From: Lacicoccus alkaliphilus DSM 16010
GTDB lineage: Bacteria; Bacillota; Bacilli; Staphylococcales; Salinicoccaceae
Assembly: GCF_900142805.1 (NCBI RefSeq)
Contig: NZ_FRCF01000015.1
Location: forward strand, 1 to 41,688
Length of the DNA: 41,688 bases
Direction: 5' to 3'
Both the position numbers and the translations under genes were made by a program. Below, piece by piece: positions 11,742 through 19,723 of the stretch. Below the pieces are notes generated by a model. That model was not told the DNA's origin, searched no databases, and saw only the letters and a program-made list of their open reading frames with translations. The stretch's first letter is position 1. The number at the start of each line of letters is the position of its first letter.

Positions 11742-11774
11742 GAACGGAACGGCTGACTGTATCAGCCAATATAA

Positions 11775-11821
11775 AATAGGGTGTAAAATCCGGTAATGGG
11801 GATTTTACACCCTATTTTTAT
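11775..11821 (+). terminator. Terminator after veg
   Basis: A perfect 17-bp stem (11775-11791 and 11800-11816) with an 8-base loop, ending in tatttttata. It also reads reasonably on the minus strand. It separates veg from the inserted flavin genes. Confidence 0.9.
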
Positions 11822-11937
11822 ATTTGGAATGAGTATCAGATGCTTCGTTTTAATTCATACTAAGTGCGTAAACAATATATTAGAAATCAAGGGATGGTAT
11901 AAGTATACTGAAAGTACTAAAGTTTGGAGTGTGACGA

Positions 11938-13029
11938 ATGGAAAATGAAAACCCCCATGTAATGCCGGAAATAGATCGTTCAAAAGGAATGGAAATCGGC
12001 CTGTATTCCCTCGGGGAGCATATGCCGAACCCGCATACCGGTGAACGCATTCCTGCCAGCCTGCGCCTCAAGGAAATCGTGGAAGCAGCGAAGATGGCGG
12101 AAGACGCCGGGCTGGATGTGTTTCAGGTGGGGGAATCCCATCAGGAGCACTTTGTGTCCCAGGCCCATCTGATATTGCTGTCGTCGATCGCCCAGGCGAC
12201 AGACAGGATAAAAATCTCATCAGGGTCGACCATAATCAGTACATCAGACCCGGTGAGGGTATTTGAAGATGCCTCCACAATCGACTTACTGTCGGGGGGG
12301 AGAATGGAAGTCGTGGCCGGCAGGGCTTCTAGGGTCGGCCTTTATGAACTGCTTGGATACAGTCTGAATGATTACGAGGCACTATTTGAAGAGAAATTCG
12401 AATTATTATTGCAGATCAATGAAAATGAGAGGGTGGACTGGCAAGGTGAATTTAGGGCACCGTTGAACAATGCACAAGTCATTCCAAGACCGGAAAATGA
12501 AGATGCGGGACTGCCGATATGGAGAGCGGTCGGCGGTTCTCTCTCATCTGCCCAAAAAGCGGGGAGGATCGGCGTACCAATGTATCAGGCCCATCTTGGC
12601 GGACCGGCTGAAGCGTTCAAATCACGGATTGACCTGTACAGGGAGACGGCCTTTGAAAATGGGTTCAATCCCGATGAACTGCCTGTGGCAACAGCAGGGT
12701 TCATGTATATCAGGGAAAACATGATGGATGCGTACAAAGAATATTATCCGCATATCAATGAGGGCATGAAGCTTTCAAACGGACAGGGCTTTCCAAAGCA
12801 GGCATTTGCACAGGGGCAGGATGTCAAAAGTGTCATCAATGTAGGGTCGCCTGAACACATCGTCGAAAAGATGCTGTATCAGCATGAAATGTTCAACCAC
12901 GATCGCTATATCGGCCAGATCGATTTTGGGGGCGTGTCCCTCGATAACATCAAACGGACGATAGATCTTCTCGGTGAAAAAGTGGTGCCGGAAGTGAAGA
13001 AGCACACAAAAAGAACTAAAGGAGAATAA
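11938..13029 (+). CDS. LLM class flavin-dependent monooxygenase
   Basis: A 363-residue bacterial luciferase-like (LLM) monooxygenase with the TIM-barrel pattern. It resembles the alkanal monooxygenase-like branch, and possibly the CE1758 family, whose members are paired with a dedicated FMN reductase. Key stretches are FQVGESHQEHF, the flavin-binding ISSGSTIISTSDPVRVFED, and LLSGGRMEVVAGRAS. Substrate is unknown. Ribosome binding site ggag is nine bases upstream of the ATG. The stop TAA overlaps the first ATG of the next gene, so the two form an operon. This gene and the two that follow are inserted between veg and ispE, which are separated only by sspF in Bacillus. Confidence 0.88.
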   Translation: MENENPHVMPEIDRSKGMEIGLYSLGEHMPNPHTGERIPASLRLKEIVEAAKMAEDAGLDVFQVGESHQEHFVSQAHLILLSSIAQATDRIKISSGSTIISTSDPVRVFEDASTIDLLSGGRMEVVAGRASRVGLYELLGYSLNDYEALFEEKFELLLQINENERVDWQGEFRAPLNNAQVIPRPENEDAGLPIWRAVGGSLSSAQKAGRIGVPMYQAHLGGPAEAFKSRIDLYRETAFENGFNPDELPVATAGFMYIRENMMDAYKEYYPHINEGMKLSNGQGFPKQAFAQGQDVKSVINVGSPEHIVEKMLYQHEMFNHDRYIGQIDFGGVSLDNIKRTIDLLGEKVVPEVKKHTKRTKGE

Positions 13030-13601
13030 TGACAATGAATATTTTGGTTTTATCAGGTTCGAATGCGGGGAATAAAACACGCATCGCCACAACGCTGCTC
13101 AAAGAGAAGCTGGAAACCCAGTACAGCACCGAAAGTATCGAATACATCAACCTCCAGGATGTGACCCTCCCTTTCAGTGATGGGAGGAACTATATGGATT
13201 ACGGCGGTGATGCCACTGAAGTACTGACCAAAGTCATGGCGGCGGATGTACTTTTCATCGGCAGTCCGATCTTCCAGGCGTCCATGCCGGCCTCATTGAA
13301 GAATGTATTCGACCTTCTGCCCCGGAATGCGTTGGAAGGTAAGACGGTCAGCATGCTGATCACGGCAGGCTCCGATAAACACTTCCTGATTCCCGAATAC
13401 AATTATAAGCCGGTGCTCAGCTACTTGAAGGCGAATATCGTCCCGAGATATGTCTTCATGCTGGATACGAACTTTCATGATGGGGCACTGCAGGGGGATG
13501 ATGTGCATCTGCGCCTCGACAGACTGATTGATGACACCATGGTCCTGGCAAGAACCTACGAGGAGATCAGGGTCAAAGCAGATGCGCAATTTGGATTTTA
13601 A
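13029..13601 (+). CDS. NAD(P)H-dependent FMN reductase, partner of the LLM enzyme
   Basis: A 190-residue flavodoxin-like NAD(P)H:FMN reductase. The N-terminal phosphate-binding loop is LVLSGSNAGNKTRIA, and IGSPIFQASMPASLKNVFD is the second flavin-contacting motif, typical of SsuE-like reductases. It overlaps the monooxygenase gene by one base (TAATG). It therefore most likely supplies reduced FMN to the monooxygenase as a two-component system. ATG 13035 is an alternative start with longer spacing from aaaggag. The assignment to the CE1759 LLM-partnered family is from memory of the domain pairing and is moderate. Confidence 0.87.
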   Translation: MTMNILVLSGSNAGNKTRIATTLLKEKLETQYSTESIEYINLQDVTLPFSDGRNYMDYGGDATEVLTKVMAADVLFIGSPIFQASMPASLKNVFDLLPRNALEGKTVSMLITAGSDKHFLIPEYNYKPVLSYLKANIVPRYVFMLDTNFHDGALQGDDVHLRLDRLIDDTMVLARTYEEIRVKADAQFGF

Positions 13602-13607
13602 ACAGAA

Positions 13608-13646
13608 AAAAGCCCGCATAAGTCAAAGGACTTTATGCGGGCTTGA
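13608..13646. terminator. Convergent terminator between the two FMN reductase genes
   Basis: A long hairpin (aagcccgcataagtc / gactttatgcgggctt, with one bulge) lies between the convergent genes. Minus-strand reading ends in TTTTTT, plus-strand reading in cttgattgtt, so it works best for the minus-strand gene and probably in both directions. Confidence 0.85.
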
Positions 13647-13660
13647 TTGTTATAATGAAA

Positions 13661-14224
13661 TTAACGGATTGTCTTAAGCGCTTTTGCCCAATTCACAACA
13701 TCCGTGACCACTGCTTCCATCGTTGCATTGTGGACTTCTGCAGGTTTGAAAGTGCTCATTTCTTCAAAGTCAGTGAACAGGCTGAAAGCGCCCTGCGGCG
13801 TGACGATCGCGAGCTTCAGGTTCGCTAAAGTGCTGCGCAGTGACATTGAGGCAGCAATTCCCAAAGTGGAGCCGTATGACACGATTCCTGCGGACTTGTT
13901 GTTCCACTCGGAAGCGATGTAGTCGATATGGTCCTTCAATGAAGAAGAGATGTTTTTATTATATTCAGGCGTGACGAAAATGAAGCCGTCCAATGAGTCG
14001 ATTTTTTCAGACCATGCTTGAATTTTATCATTGGAATACTCTTTATTCGCCATGGCCGGCGGCAGTTTTTCATTGAAGCGGTCCAGACCGTATTCCTTGA
14101 TGTCGACAAGTTCAAATTCTGCATCCGTGTTCCGCTTTTCAGCGAAGTCCTTGACCCATTCTGCAACCTGTGTGCTGACGCGGCCTTCGCGTGTGCTTCC
14201 TACAATAACACCAATCTTAGTCAT
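13661..14224 (-). CDS. NADPH-dependent FMN reductase family protein
   Basis: A 187-residue flavodoxin-fold reductase of the NADPH-dependent FMN reductase/azoreductase type. The start MTKIGVIVGSTREGRVSTQVA has the FMN phosphate loop GSTREGR, and FVTPEYNKNISSSLKDHIDY is the second FMN-binding motif (PEYN-x-SxxxLKxxID). It probably reduces free flavin or quinones. It is convergent with the LLM/FMN reductase pair and has its own upstream region. It is more like general stress-type flavin reductases than its neighbour, so the two are not a recent duplication. Ribosome binding site is cggaggaaag. Confidence 0.9.
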   Translation of the reverse strand: MTKIGVIVGSTREGRVSTQVAEWVKDFAEKRNTDAEFELVDIKEYGLDRFNEKLPPAMANKEYSNDKIQAWSEKIDSLDGFIFVTPEYNKNISSSLKDHIDYIASEWNNKSAGIVSYGSTLGIAASMSLRSTLANLKLAIVTPQGAFSLFTDFEEMSTFKPAEVHNATMEAVVTDVVNWAKALKTIR

Positions 14225-14336
14225 AAATCTTTCCTCCGAATAACATATATTTATTTAATTACATAATGTAACTAGCTATGTGATTATAATACAATATGTC
14301 TTCAAATAATGAAAGGGGAAAAGTCTCGAAATCTAA

Positions 14337-14453
14337 ATGAATACGTTTCCAATATTATTATGGTCCTTTAGTCTTATTTTTTATATAATGATCATTAGTG
14401 GAAAACAGATGACTGACAGAATGGAAGACGGTACTGCTTACCGTCTTTTTTAA
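14337..14453 (+). CDS. Possible 38-residue membrane peptide (uncertain)
   Basis: An open frame of 38 codons starts MNTFPILLWSFSLIFYIMII and ends in a polar tail (KQMTDRMEDGTAYRLF). It has one clear hydrophobic segment at residues 4-21. Its last codons coincide with the 14424-14450 hairpin and T run, which would make a natural transcript end. Against it: no good ribosome binding site lies within 12 bases of the ATG (a GA-rich aaagggg is about 20 bases away), and the ATG lies inside a cre-like palindrome. I do not recognise it. It may be non-coding. Confidence 0.25.
   Translation: MNTFPILLWSFSLIFYIMIISGKQMTDRMEDGTAYRLF
14424..14450 (+). terminator. Orphan terminator upstream of ispE
   Basis: The stem aagacggta / taccgtctt with a short loop is followed by TTTTTTAATTTT on the plus strand. 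No recognised plus-strand gene precedes it within 800 bases, which suggests a short transcript from the 14225-14424 region. Confidence 0.7.
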
Positions 14454-14530
14454 TTTTATGTTGCGACCATATAGATCTTTGATCTATGTTAAAATAGACA
14501 AAAATATAAGGACAAAATGGAGACAGTATT

Positions 14531-15376
14531 ATGCATTATGAAACAGCTCCGGCTAAAATCAATTTAACTTTGGATACGCTTTTTAAGCGCGCTGATAATT
14601 TTCACGAAGTCAGCATGGTGATGACGACCGTGGATCTGAATGATCAATTGTCTTTCGAGAAGCGTGACGACAATAAAATAATCATAGAGACCGAAAACCA
14701 GTATTTGCCGAATGATAAGAAAAATCTGGCTTACCAGGCTGCGGCACTGATGATGGAAGCTTACGGCATCAGTGCAGGAGTGAATATTTTCATCGACAAG
14801 AACATTCCCATTTCAGCAGGGCTCGCCGGGGGTTCAAGTGATGCGGCTGCGACATTCAGGGGGATGAATGCACTTTACGGTCTCGGGCGGCCGCTGGAAG
14901 AGCTTGCGGACCTCAGCGCACAACTTGGGTCCGATATACCATTTTGCGTATATGGCCGTACGGCTCTCTGTACCGGAAGAGGCGAGAAGGTCTCGCTCCT
15001 CCCGAAACCCACGAATGCCTGGGTGATACTTGCGAAGCCTTCAATCGGTGTATCGACGAAAACGATATATTCACACCTGAACCCGGGGAAGCATGAACCT
15101 GCATCAGGAAAAGTGGTTGAAGCGGCGCTCGCAGGTGATTATGACGGTGTCATCCATCATATGAAGAATGACCTGGAAGAAGTGACCGTCGAGCATTATC
15201 CGGAAGTCGCCAGGCTGATCCAGAATATGGAGGCTTCGGGTGCAGACAAGGCGATGATGAGCGGCAGCGGGCCGACAGTGGTCGGACTGGTGCAGAAAGA
15301 AAGGCAGGCCATCCATGTATACAATTCGATGCGCGGATGCTGCAACGAAGTTTATCGTGTCAGACTGCTCGGATAA
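14531..15376 (+). CDS. ispE: 4-diphosphocytidyl-2-C-methyl-D-erythritol kinase
   Basis: A GHMP-family kinase assigned as IspE by its neighbours (veg upstream, purR downstream, as in Bacillus and Staphylococcus). In the MEP isoprenoid pathway it phosphorylates CDP-ME on its 2-hydroxyl. The start APAKINLTLD and the ATP loop ISAGLAGGSSDAAA are diagnostic, and GADKAMMSGSGPTVVG is the C-terminal GHMP motif. It has 281 residues, typical. Caution: staphylococci use the mevalonate pathway and retain this gene, so its physiological substrate in this group is uncertain. A PurR regulator gene follows 62 bases downstream. Confidence 0.9.
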   Translation: MHYETAPAKINLTLDTLFKRADNFHEVSMVMTTVDLNDQLSFEKRDDNKIIIETENQYLPNDKKNLAYQAAALMMEAYGISAGVNIFIDKNIPISAGLAGGSSDAAATFRGMNALYGLGRPLEELADLSAQLGSDIPFCVYGRTALCTGRGEKVSLLPKPTNAWVILAKPSIGVSTKTIYSHLNPGKHEPASGKVVEAALAGDYDGVIHHMKNDLEEVTVEHYPEVARLIQNMEASGADKAMMSGSGPTVVGLVQKERQAIHVYNSMRGCCNEVYRVRLLG

Positions 15377-15382
15377 TTGCTT

Positions 15383-15397
15383 AAAGACGAACGATTA
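15383..15397 (+). promoter_or_regulatory. Possible single PurBox upstream of purR
   Basis: The sequence aaagacgaacgatta resembles the PurBox core (CCGAAC with flanking A/T) recognised by Gram-positive PurR. B. subtilis purR is autoregulated. Only one half site is visible; the second, oppositely oriented box usually found 16-17 bases away is not evident. Confidence 0.3.
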
Positions 15398-15438
15398 TGA
15401 TAACATCTTACTTAATAATACGGAATTGGAGAGTTATC

Positions 15439-16272
15439 ATGAAATATAAACGTAGTGAGCGTCTTGTATATATGACGCAGTATTTATCCTCCCACCCGAA
15501 TGAATTGATTCCGCTCACGTATTTTGTGGAGCAGTTCAATCAGGCAAAGTCTTCAATCAGTGAGGATATCCGGATCATCAAGCATGTGTTTGAGGAAGAT
15601 GGCATAGGCGCCGTCAGGACGACTGCAGGTGCCGGCGGGGGCATCACTTTCCACCCGGAGATCAGCAGGAAACATGCGGAGGATATTGTCAAGGGGTTCA
15701 AGGAAGTCCTGGGGACGAGTGACAGACTGCTGCCGGGTGGCTATCTGTACATGTCCGATATCATGGGGAATCCGGCGTTGATGAATTCCATAGGCGAACT
15801 GATTGCAACCATGTACAAAAACGAAGAGATCGATGCTGTAGTGACGATTGCCACAAAGGGGATATCACTTGCCAATGCAGTGGCAGGAAAGCTGAATGCA
15901 CCGGTCGCCATCATCCGTAAAGACAATAAAGTGACCGAAGGGTCGACCGTTTCCGTGAACTATGTATCCGGATCCACCCGCAAGATAGAAACGATGGTGC
16001 TTTCCAAGCGTACACTGAAAGAAGGGTCGAGCGTCCTCGTCGTGGACGATTTCCTCCGTGCGGGAGGGTCCATTTCAGGCGTGATGAACCTGATGGAGGA
16101 ATTCAATGCACGGATTGTCGGCGTCAGTGTGCTGGTGGAAGCCAAGGAAGTGGAGAACAGAAGGTTCAAGGACTACACCTCCCTGTTGAAGGTTTCGGAA
16201 ATCGATGAATACAACCAGTCCTTTGTAGTGGAAGAAGGCAATTGTTTGGAGTATATTGATAATAATAAATAA
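15439..16272 (+). CDS. purR: Purine operon repressor PurR
   Basis: PurR of the Gram-positive type represses purine synthesis genes and responds to PRPP. The N-terminal winged helix (MKYKRSERLVYMTQYLSSHP to about residue 75) is followed by a phosphoribosyltransferase-like domain with the PRPP loop VLVVDDFLRAGGSISG. The 277-residue protein starts at ATG 15439, preceded by ttggagag; the longer frame from 15397 adds unrelated residues. ridA follows after 14 bases, as in Bacillus purR-yabJ-spoVG. Confidence 0.96.
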   Translation: MKYKRSERLVYMTQYLSSHPNELIPLTYFVEQFNQAKSSISEDIRIIKHVFEEDGIGAVRTTAGAGGGITFHPEISRKHAEDIVKGFKEVLGTSDRLLPGGYLYMSDIMGNPALMNSIGELIATMYKNEEIDAVVTIATKGISLANAVAGKLNAPVAIIRKDNKVTEGSTVSVNYVSGSTRKIETMVLSKRTLKEGSSVLVVDDFLRAGGSISGVMNLMEEFNARIVGVSVLVEAKEVENRRFKDYTSLLKVSEIDEYNQSFVVEEGNCLEYIDNNK

Positions 16273-16286
16273 AAGGAGTGTTATGA

Positions 16287-16661
16287 ATGCAACCGATCAA
16301 CGCAGATAAGGCGCCTGAGGCTTTGGGCCCGTATAGTCACGGTGTGAAAACCGGCAATTTATTTTTCTCGTCAGGTCAGATACCCCTGACCAAGGAGGGG
16401 GAAATCATTTCCGAAGACGTCAAAGAGCAGACCGGCCAGGTGATGAGGAATGTAGGCCATGTACTTGAAGCGGCAGGTTTAAGTTTCGACAATATCGTCA
16501 AGACGACGATTTTCATTGCGGATATGAACGACTTCCCCCATATCAACGAGGTTTATGGTTCCTATTTTCAGGGTAAATTACCAGCAAGGTCATGTGTGGA
16601 AGTCAGTCGTCTACCGAAAGATGTTCAGGTAGAAATTGAAGTTGTTGCATCGATGGAATAA
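16287..16661 (+). CDS. ridA: RidA family enamine/imine deaminase (YabJ)
   Basis: A 124-residue YjgF/YER057c/RidA protein, which hydrolyses reactive enamines and imines (2-aminoacrylate) formed by PLP enzymes. In B. subtilis yabJ is needed for full PurR function, consistent with its place after purR. Family marks are GPYSHGVKTGNLFFSSGQIP, NIVKTTIF, and the catalytic Arg in LPARSCVEVSRLPK. The ribosome binding site is aaaaggagtg. It is probably cotranscribed with purR. Confidence 0.95.
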   Translation: MQPINADKAPEALGPYSHGVKTGNLFFSSGQIPLTKEGEIISEDVKEQTGQVMRNVGHVLEAAGLSFDNIVKTTIFIADMNDFPHINEVYGSYFQGKLPARSCVEVSRLPKDVQVEIEVVASME

Positions 16662-16751
16662 CACAATGCGCAATAACTGGATGTGATCATAAATCAGACT
16701 GCAGCGGCAACACATTTGATCCAACAATATCAACGTATTGGGGGAACTGAA

Positions 16752-17114
16752 ATGCAAATTACAGATGTCAGGCTGCGTAAAGTCAATAATCAGGACACAA
16801 GAATGAAAGCACTGGTTTCAATTACATTCGATGACGCGTTCGTCATCCATGATTTAAGGGTGATTGAAGGTAATAACGGACTTTTCGTGGCAATGCCAAG
16901 TAAGCGGACACCGGACGGTGAATTCAGGGACATTGCCCATCCAATCCATTCGGATATGAGGCAGCATGTTCAGGAAGAGATCATGAAAGTTTATGAAGAC
17001 ACTGAAGATGTGGCGGCTGCGCCGAAAGAAGATGAAGACGGAATTGCCGAAGAAGAGTCGGAAGCTGAACCTGATGTAACTGAAGATGAACACGATGAAG
17101 AAGACAAAGTTTAA
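16752..17114 (+). CDS. spoVG: SpoVG, RNA/DNA-binding regulator
   Basis: SpoVG is a small site-specific nucleic-acid-binding regulator; in staphylococci it affects virulence, capsule and methicillin resistance and is controlled by sigma-B through yabJ-spoVG. The core [11 protein letters not shown] to about residue 85 is strongly conserved, with [20 protein letters not shown] as the signature. The C-terminal 35 residues form an unusually acidic tail (runs of E and D). I start at ATG 16752; the upstream frame from 16683 has no similarity and lacks a ribosome binding site. A terminator follows. Confidence 0.95.
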   Translation: MQITDVRLRKVNNQDTRMKALVSITFDDAFVIHDLRVIEGNNGLFVAMPSKRTPDGEFRDIAHPIHSDMRQHVQEEIMKVYEDTEDVAAAPKEDEDGIAEEESEAEPDVTEDEHDEEDKV

Positions 17115-17121
17115 AATACCA

Positions 17122-17168
17122 ATATGAGCATGAAATCTGAATCCAGGTTTTGTGCTCATTTTTTGGTT
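17122..17168 (+). terminator. Terminator after spoVG
   Basis: A 14-bp stem with several G-T pairs (atgagcatgaaatc / ggttttgtgctcat) ends in CATTTTTTGG. It lies ten bases after the spoVG stop and probably ends the purR-ridA-spoVG transcript. Confidence 0.85.
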
Positions 17169-17220
17169 TGCGTTCCTGGCATTTGATTGTTAATTTTTTT
17201 ACAAACTCTTAAGGTTCGTC

Positions 17221-17249
17221 TTGAAAGTCATTATAGAGTAAAATATAAT
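17221..17249 (+). promoter_or_regulatory. Sigma-A promoter of glmU
   Basis: TTGAAA (17221-17226), 17 bases, and a perfect TATAAT (17244-17249) lie 28 bases upstream of the glmU start codon and downstream of the spoVG terminator. Confidence 0.8.
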
Positions 17250-17277
17250 TGATATATCGATTAAATGGAGGTTGATT

Positions 17278-18639
17278 ATGCAAACACGAGCGATAATCTT
17301 GGCGGCCGGCAAGGGAACACGCATGAAGTCGAGGAAGGCGAAGGTCTTACATGAATTATGTGGTTTACCAATGATCCAGCATGTGATCAATAACGTAAAA
17401 GAGGCCGGGTTTGAGGAAGTACATACAATCATCGGGCCTGACAGTCAGGAAGTCGGTGAATATCTGGGCGGCAGTGTTGAAAAGACCGTCCAGAAAGAGC
17501 AGCTCGGCACAGCGCATGCAGTCAACCAGCTGAGTGGTGCACTCTCCGGTCAGGACGGGGATACTCTGGTCATCTGCGGTGATACACCCCTGATCTCCCC
17601 GCTGACGATCAAAAACCTCCTGGAGTTCCACCGTGAAAGGAAATCACTCGCAACCATCCTATCCGCCGAGGCGGAAATTCCGACGGGCTACGGCAGGGTG
17701 GTCAGGAATTATGACGGTTCGGTGAAGAGGATCGTTGAGGAAAAAGATGCCACATCTGAAATCAGGGAACTGCATGAAATCAGTACAGGCACTTTCATCT
17801 TTGATAATCAGGCACTTTTTAAAGCTCTGGAAAAGGTGACCGCCGAGAATGCCCAAAATGAATATTACCTACCCGATGTCATCAGCATAATGTTTTCGGA
17901 ACATAAGCTGATCGATGCTTATGAAACAGCAGGTTTCAACGAGACGATGGGCATCAATGACAGGGTGGCCCTGGCCAGGGCGGAGGAGCTTCTTCGTGAG
18001 CAGATCAACATCCGGCACATGCAGAATGGTGTGTCTTTTATGGATCCTAAAGCAACTTATGTCGATGCAACGGTGAAAATCGGCATGGACACCTTGATTT
18101 ACCCGGGGGCTGTTTTAAGCGGCGATACAACCATCGGGGAAAATGTTACAATAACAACCGCCTCCCATATCACGGACTCTCATATAGAGGATGATGCCGT
18201 CATCAAGCAATCCGTCTTATCCGGTGCAAGAGTGGGCAAAGGGACGACTGTCGGTCCGTACGCCCAGCTCCGGCCGGGTGCAAAGCTTGGAGAGAATGTG
18301 AAGGTCGGTAATTTTGTCGAAGTGAAGAAATCGGAGCTTGAAGATGAATCGAAAGTCTCCCATTTAAGTTATATCGGAGATGCCTATATAGGGGAGCGCA
18401 CCAATATAGGATGCGGCACCATCACCGTCAATTACGATGGAAAGAACAAATACAGGACCGAGATAGGCAAAGATTCATTCATAGGCTGCAATGCCAACCT
18501 GGTCGCGCCGGTCAGGATCGGAGACCGGTCATTCATCGCAGCAGGATCAACTGTGACCGAAGAGGTGCCGGATGACAGTCTGGCGATCGCAAGGAACAGG
18601 CAGACGACAAAAGAAGGCTATTATAAAAACTCAAAATAA
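17278..18639 (+). CDS. glmU: Bifunctional UDP-GlcNAc pyrophosphorylase / GlcN-1-P acetyltransferase
   Basis: GlmU makes UDP-N-acetylglucosamine, the precursor for peptidoglycan and teichoic acids. The N-terminal half is a nucleotidyltransferase (LAAGKGTRMKSRKAKVLHEL, GDTPLISP); the C-terminal half from about residue 250 is a left-handed beta-helix of hexapeptide repeats with acetyltransferase residues in RPGAKLGENVKVGNFVEVKK and NYDGKNKYRT. The 453-residue length is standard. The start is ATG 17278 after tggagg; the TTG six bases upstream is not needed. prs follows after 12 bases, so glmU-prs form an operon. Confidence 0.97.
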   Translation: MQTRAIILAAGKGTRMKSRKAKVLHELCGLPMIQHVINNVKEAGFEEVHTIIGPDSQEVGEYLGGSVEKTVQKEQLGTAHAVNQLSGALSGQDGDTLVICGDTPLISPLTIKNLLEFHRERKSLATILSAEAEIPTGYGRVVRNYDGSVKRIVEEKDATSEIRELHEISTGTFIFDNQALFKALEKVTAENAQNEYYLPDVISIMFSEHKLIDAYETAGFNETMGINDRVALARAEELLREQINIRHMQNGVSFMDPKATYVDATVKIGMDTLIYPGAVLSGDTTIGENVTITTASHITDSHIEDDAVIKQSVLSGARVGKGTTVGPYAQLRPGAKLGENVKVGNFVEVKKSELEDESKVSHLSYIGDAYIGERTNIGCGTITVNYDGKNKYRTEIGKDSFIGCNANLVAPVRIGDRSFIAAGSTVTEEVPDDSLAIARNRQTTKEGYYKNSK

Positions 18640-18651
18640 TGGAGGCAAATC

Positions 18652-19620
18652 ATGTCATCAGCTAATGTAACAAACTCTAAATTAAGGCTCTTTTCACTAA
18701 CCAGCAACGAACCGCTTGCAGAGGAGATTTCGCGACATATCGGAATACCGCTCGGTGCCTGCGAAGTCAACCACTTTTCCGATGAGGAAGTTTCAATCAG
18801 CATTGAAGAAAGCGTCCGGGGGTGTGATACATTCGTCATCCAGTCGACTTCCCAGCCAGTCAATGAACATCTGATGGAACTGCTGATCATGGTGGATGCA
18901 TTGAAGCGTGCATCAGCCAAAACAATCAACCTGGTCATCCCGTATTATGGTTATGCGAGACAGGACCGTAAAAGCCGCTCCCGTGAACCGATTACGGCGA
19001 AGCTCGTTGCAAACCTGCTGGAAACCGCCGGGGCGGACAGGGTCATTTCGCTGGATCTGCATGCACCGCAAATCCAGGGTTTCTTTGATATTCCGATCGA
19101 TCATCTGATGGGTGTGCCTTTATTGAGTGATTATTTCTCGGAAAAACAAGATCTGAACTTTGAAGATGTGGTTGTAGTATCACCGGATCACGGGGGCGTG
19201 ACACGTGCCCGTAAAATGGCGGACCGCCTGAAGACACCGATCGCGATCATTGATAAGCGGCGTCCAAAACCGAATGTTTCCGAGGTGATGAACATCGTGG
19301 GTGATATCGACGGAAAAACGGCCATCATCATTGATGACATCATCGATACAGGCGGTACGATCAAACAGGCGGCACAGGCCTTGGTGGACAAGGGGGCAAA
19401 AGAGGTTTATGCCTGCTGTACACATCCTGTGCTATCCGGGCCGGCCATCGAAAGAATTGAGAGTTCCATCATAAAGGAATTGGTGGTCACCAACTCCATC
19501 CAGCTGGCGCAAGATAAAAAGATAGACAGGATCACAGAACTCTCAGTGGGTGCGCTGATCGCCCAGGCCATCGTGAGAGTCTATAAAGAGGAATCGGTCA
19601 GCACTTTGTTCGATAATTAA
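18652..19620 (+). CDS. prs: Ribose-phosphate pyrophosphokinase
   Basis: PRPP synthetase transfers pyrophosphate from ATP to ribose-5-phosphate, feeding purine, pyrimidine, histidine and NAD synthesis. The ATP flexible loop contains [20 protein letters not shown], the metal/phosphate site [16 protein letters not shown], and the PRPP loop [14 protein letters not shown]. At 322 residues it is a normal class I enzyme. The ribosome binding site is tggaggca. It is cotranscribed with glmU and followed by the ctc promoter region. Confidence 0.97.
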   Translation: MSSANVTNSKLRLFSLTSNEPLAEEISRHIGIPLGACEVNHFSDEEVSISIEESVRGCDTFVIQSTSQPVNEHLMELLIMVDALKRASAKTINLVIPYYGYARQDRKSRSREPITAKLVANLLETAGADRVISLDLHAPQIQGFFDIPIDHLMGVPLLSDYFSEKQDLNFEDVVVVSPDHGGVTRARKMADRLKTPIAIIDKRRPKPNVSEVMNIVGDIDGKTAIIIDDIIDTGGTIKQAAQALVDKGAKEVYACCTHPVLSGPAIERIESSIIKELVVTNSIQLAQDKKIDRITELSVGALIAQAIVRVYKEESVSTLFDN

Positions 19621-19622
19621 AA

Positions 19623-19646
19623 GTTTTTTTACAAAACTGCGGGTAA
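19623..19646 (+). promoter_or_regulatory. Candidate sigma-B promoter of ctc
   Basis: GTTT (19623-19626), 14 bases, then GGGTAA (19641-19646), matching the sigma-B consensus GTTT-N12..15-GGG(T/A)A(T/A). It lies 78 bases upstream of the ctc start. B. subtilis ctc is a classical sigma-B gene. The -35-like box starts three bases after the prs stop. Confidence 0.55.
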
Positions 19647-19723
19647 TATGTTATTATTGTTTGTGCTATGTGTTAAATTGGACATAATACATTGTCTGTT
19701 ATATGAAAGGTGGAATTATTACC

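Larger units (their letters stand above)
14225..14530. other. 306-base intergenic region between FMN reductase and ispE
   Basis: The region must hold the promoters of the minus-strand reductase and of ispE. Seen in it: a short palindrome tacataatgta about 40 bases upstream of the reductase; a cre-like element at 14338-14351; a 38-codon open frame at 14337-14453; and a terminator-type hairpin at 14424-14450 (aagacggta / taccgtctt plus T run) that has no recognised gene before it on the plus strand. A TATAAT-like box occurs near 14284, but no convincing -35 partner was found. Confidence 0.5.

Noticed and set aside
13029-14224. The two FMN reductase genes as a recent tandem duplication
   Set aside because: Their N-terminal loops and second flavin motifs differ (GSNAGNK versus GSTREGR) and they are convergent, so they are separate family branches.
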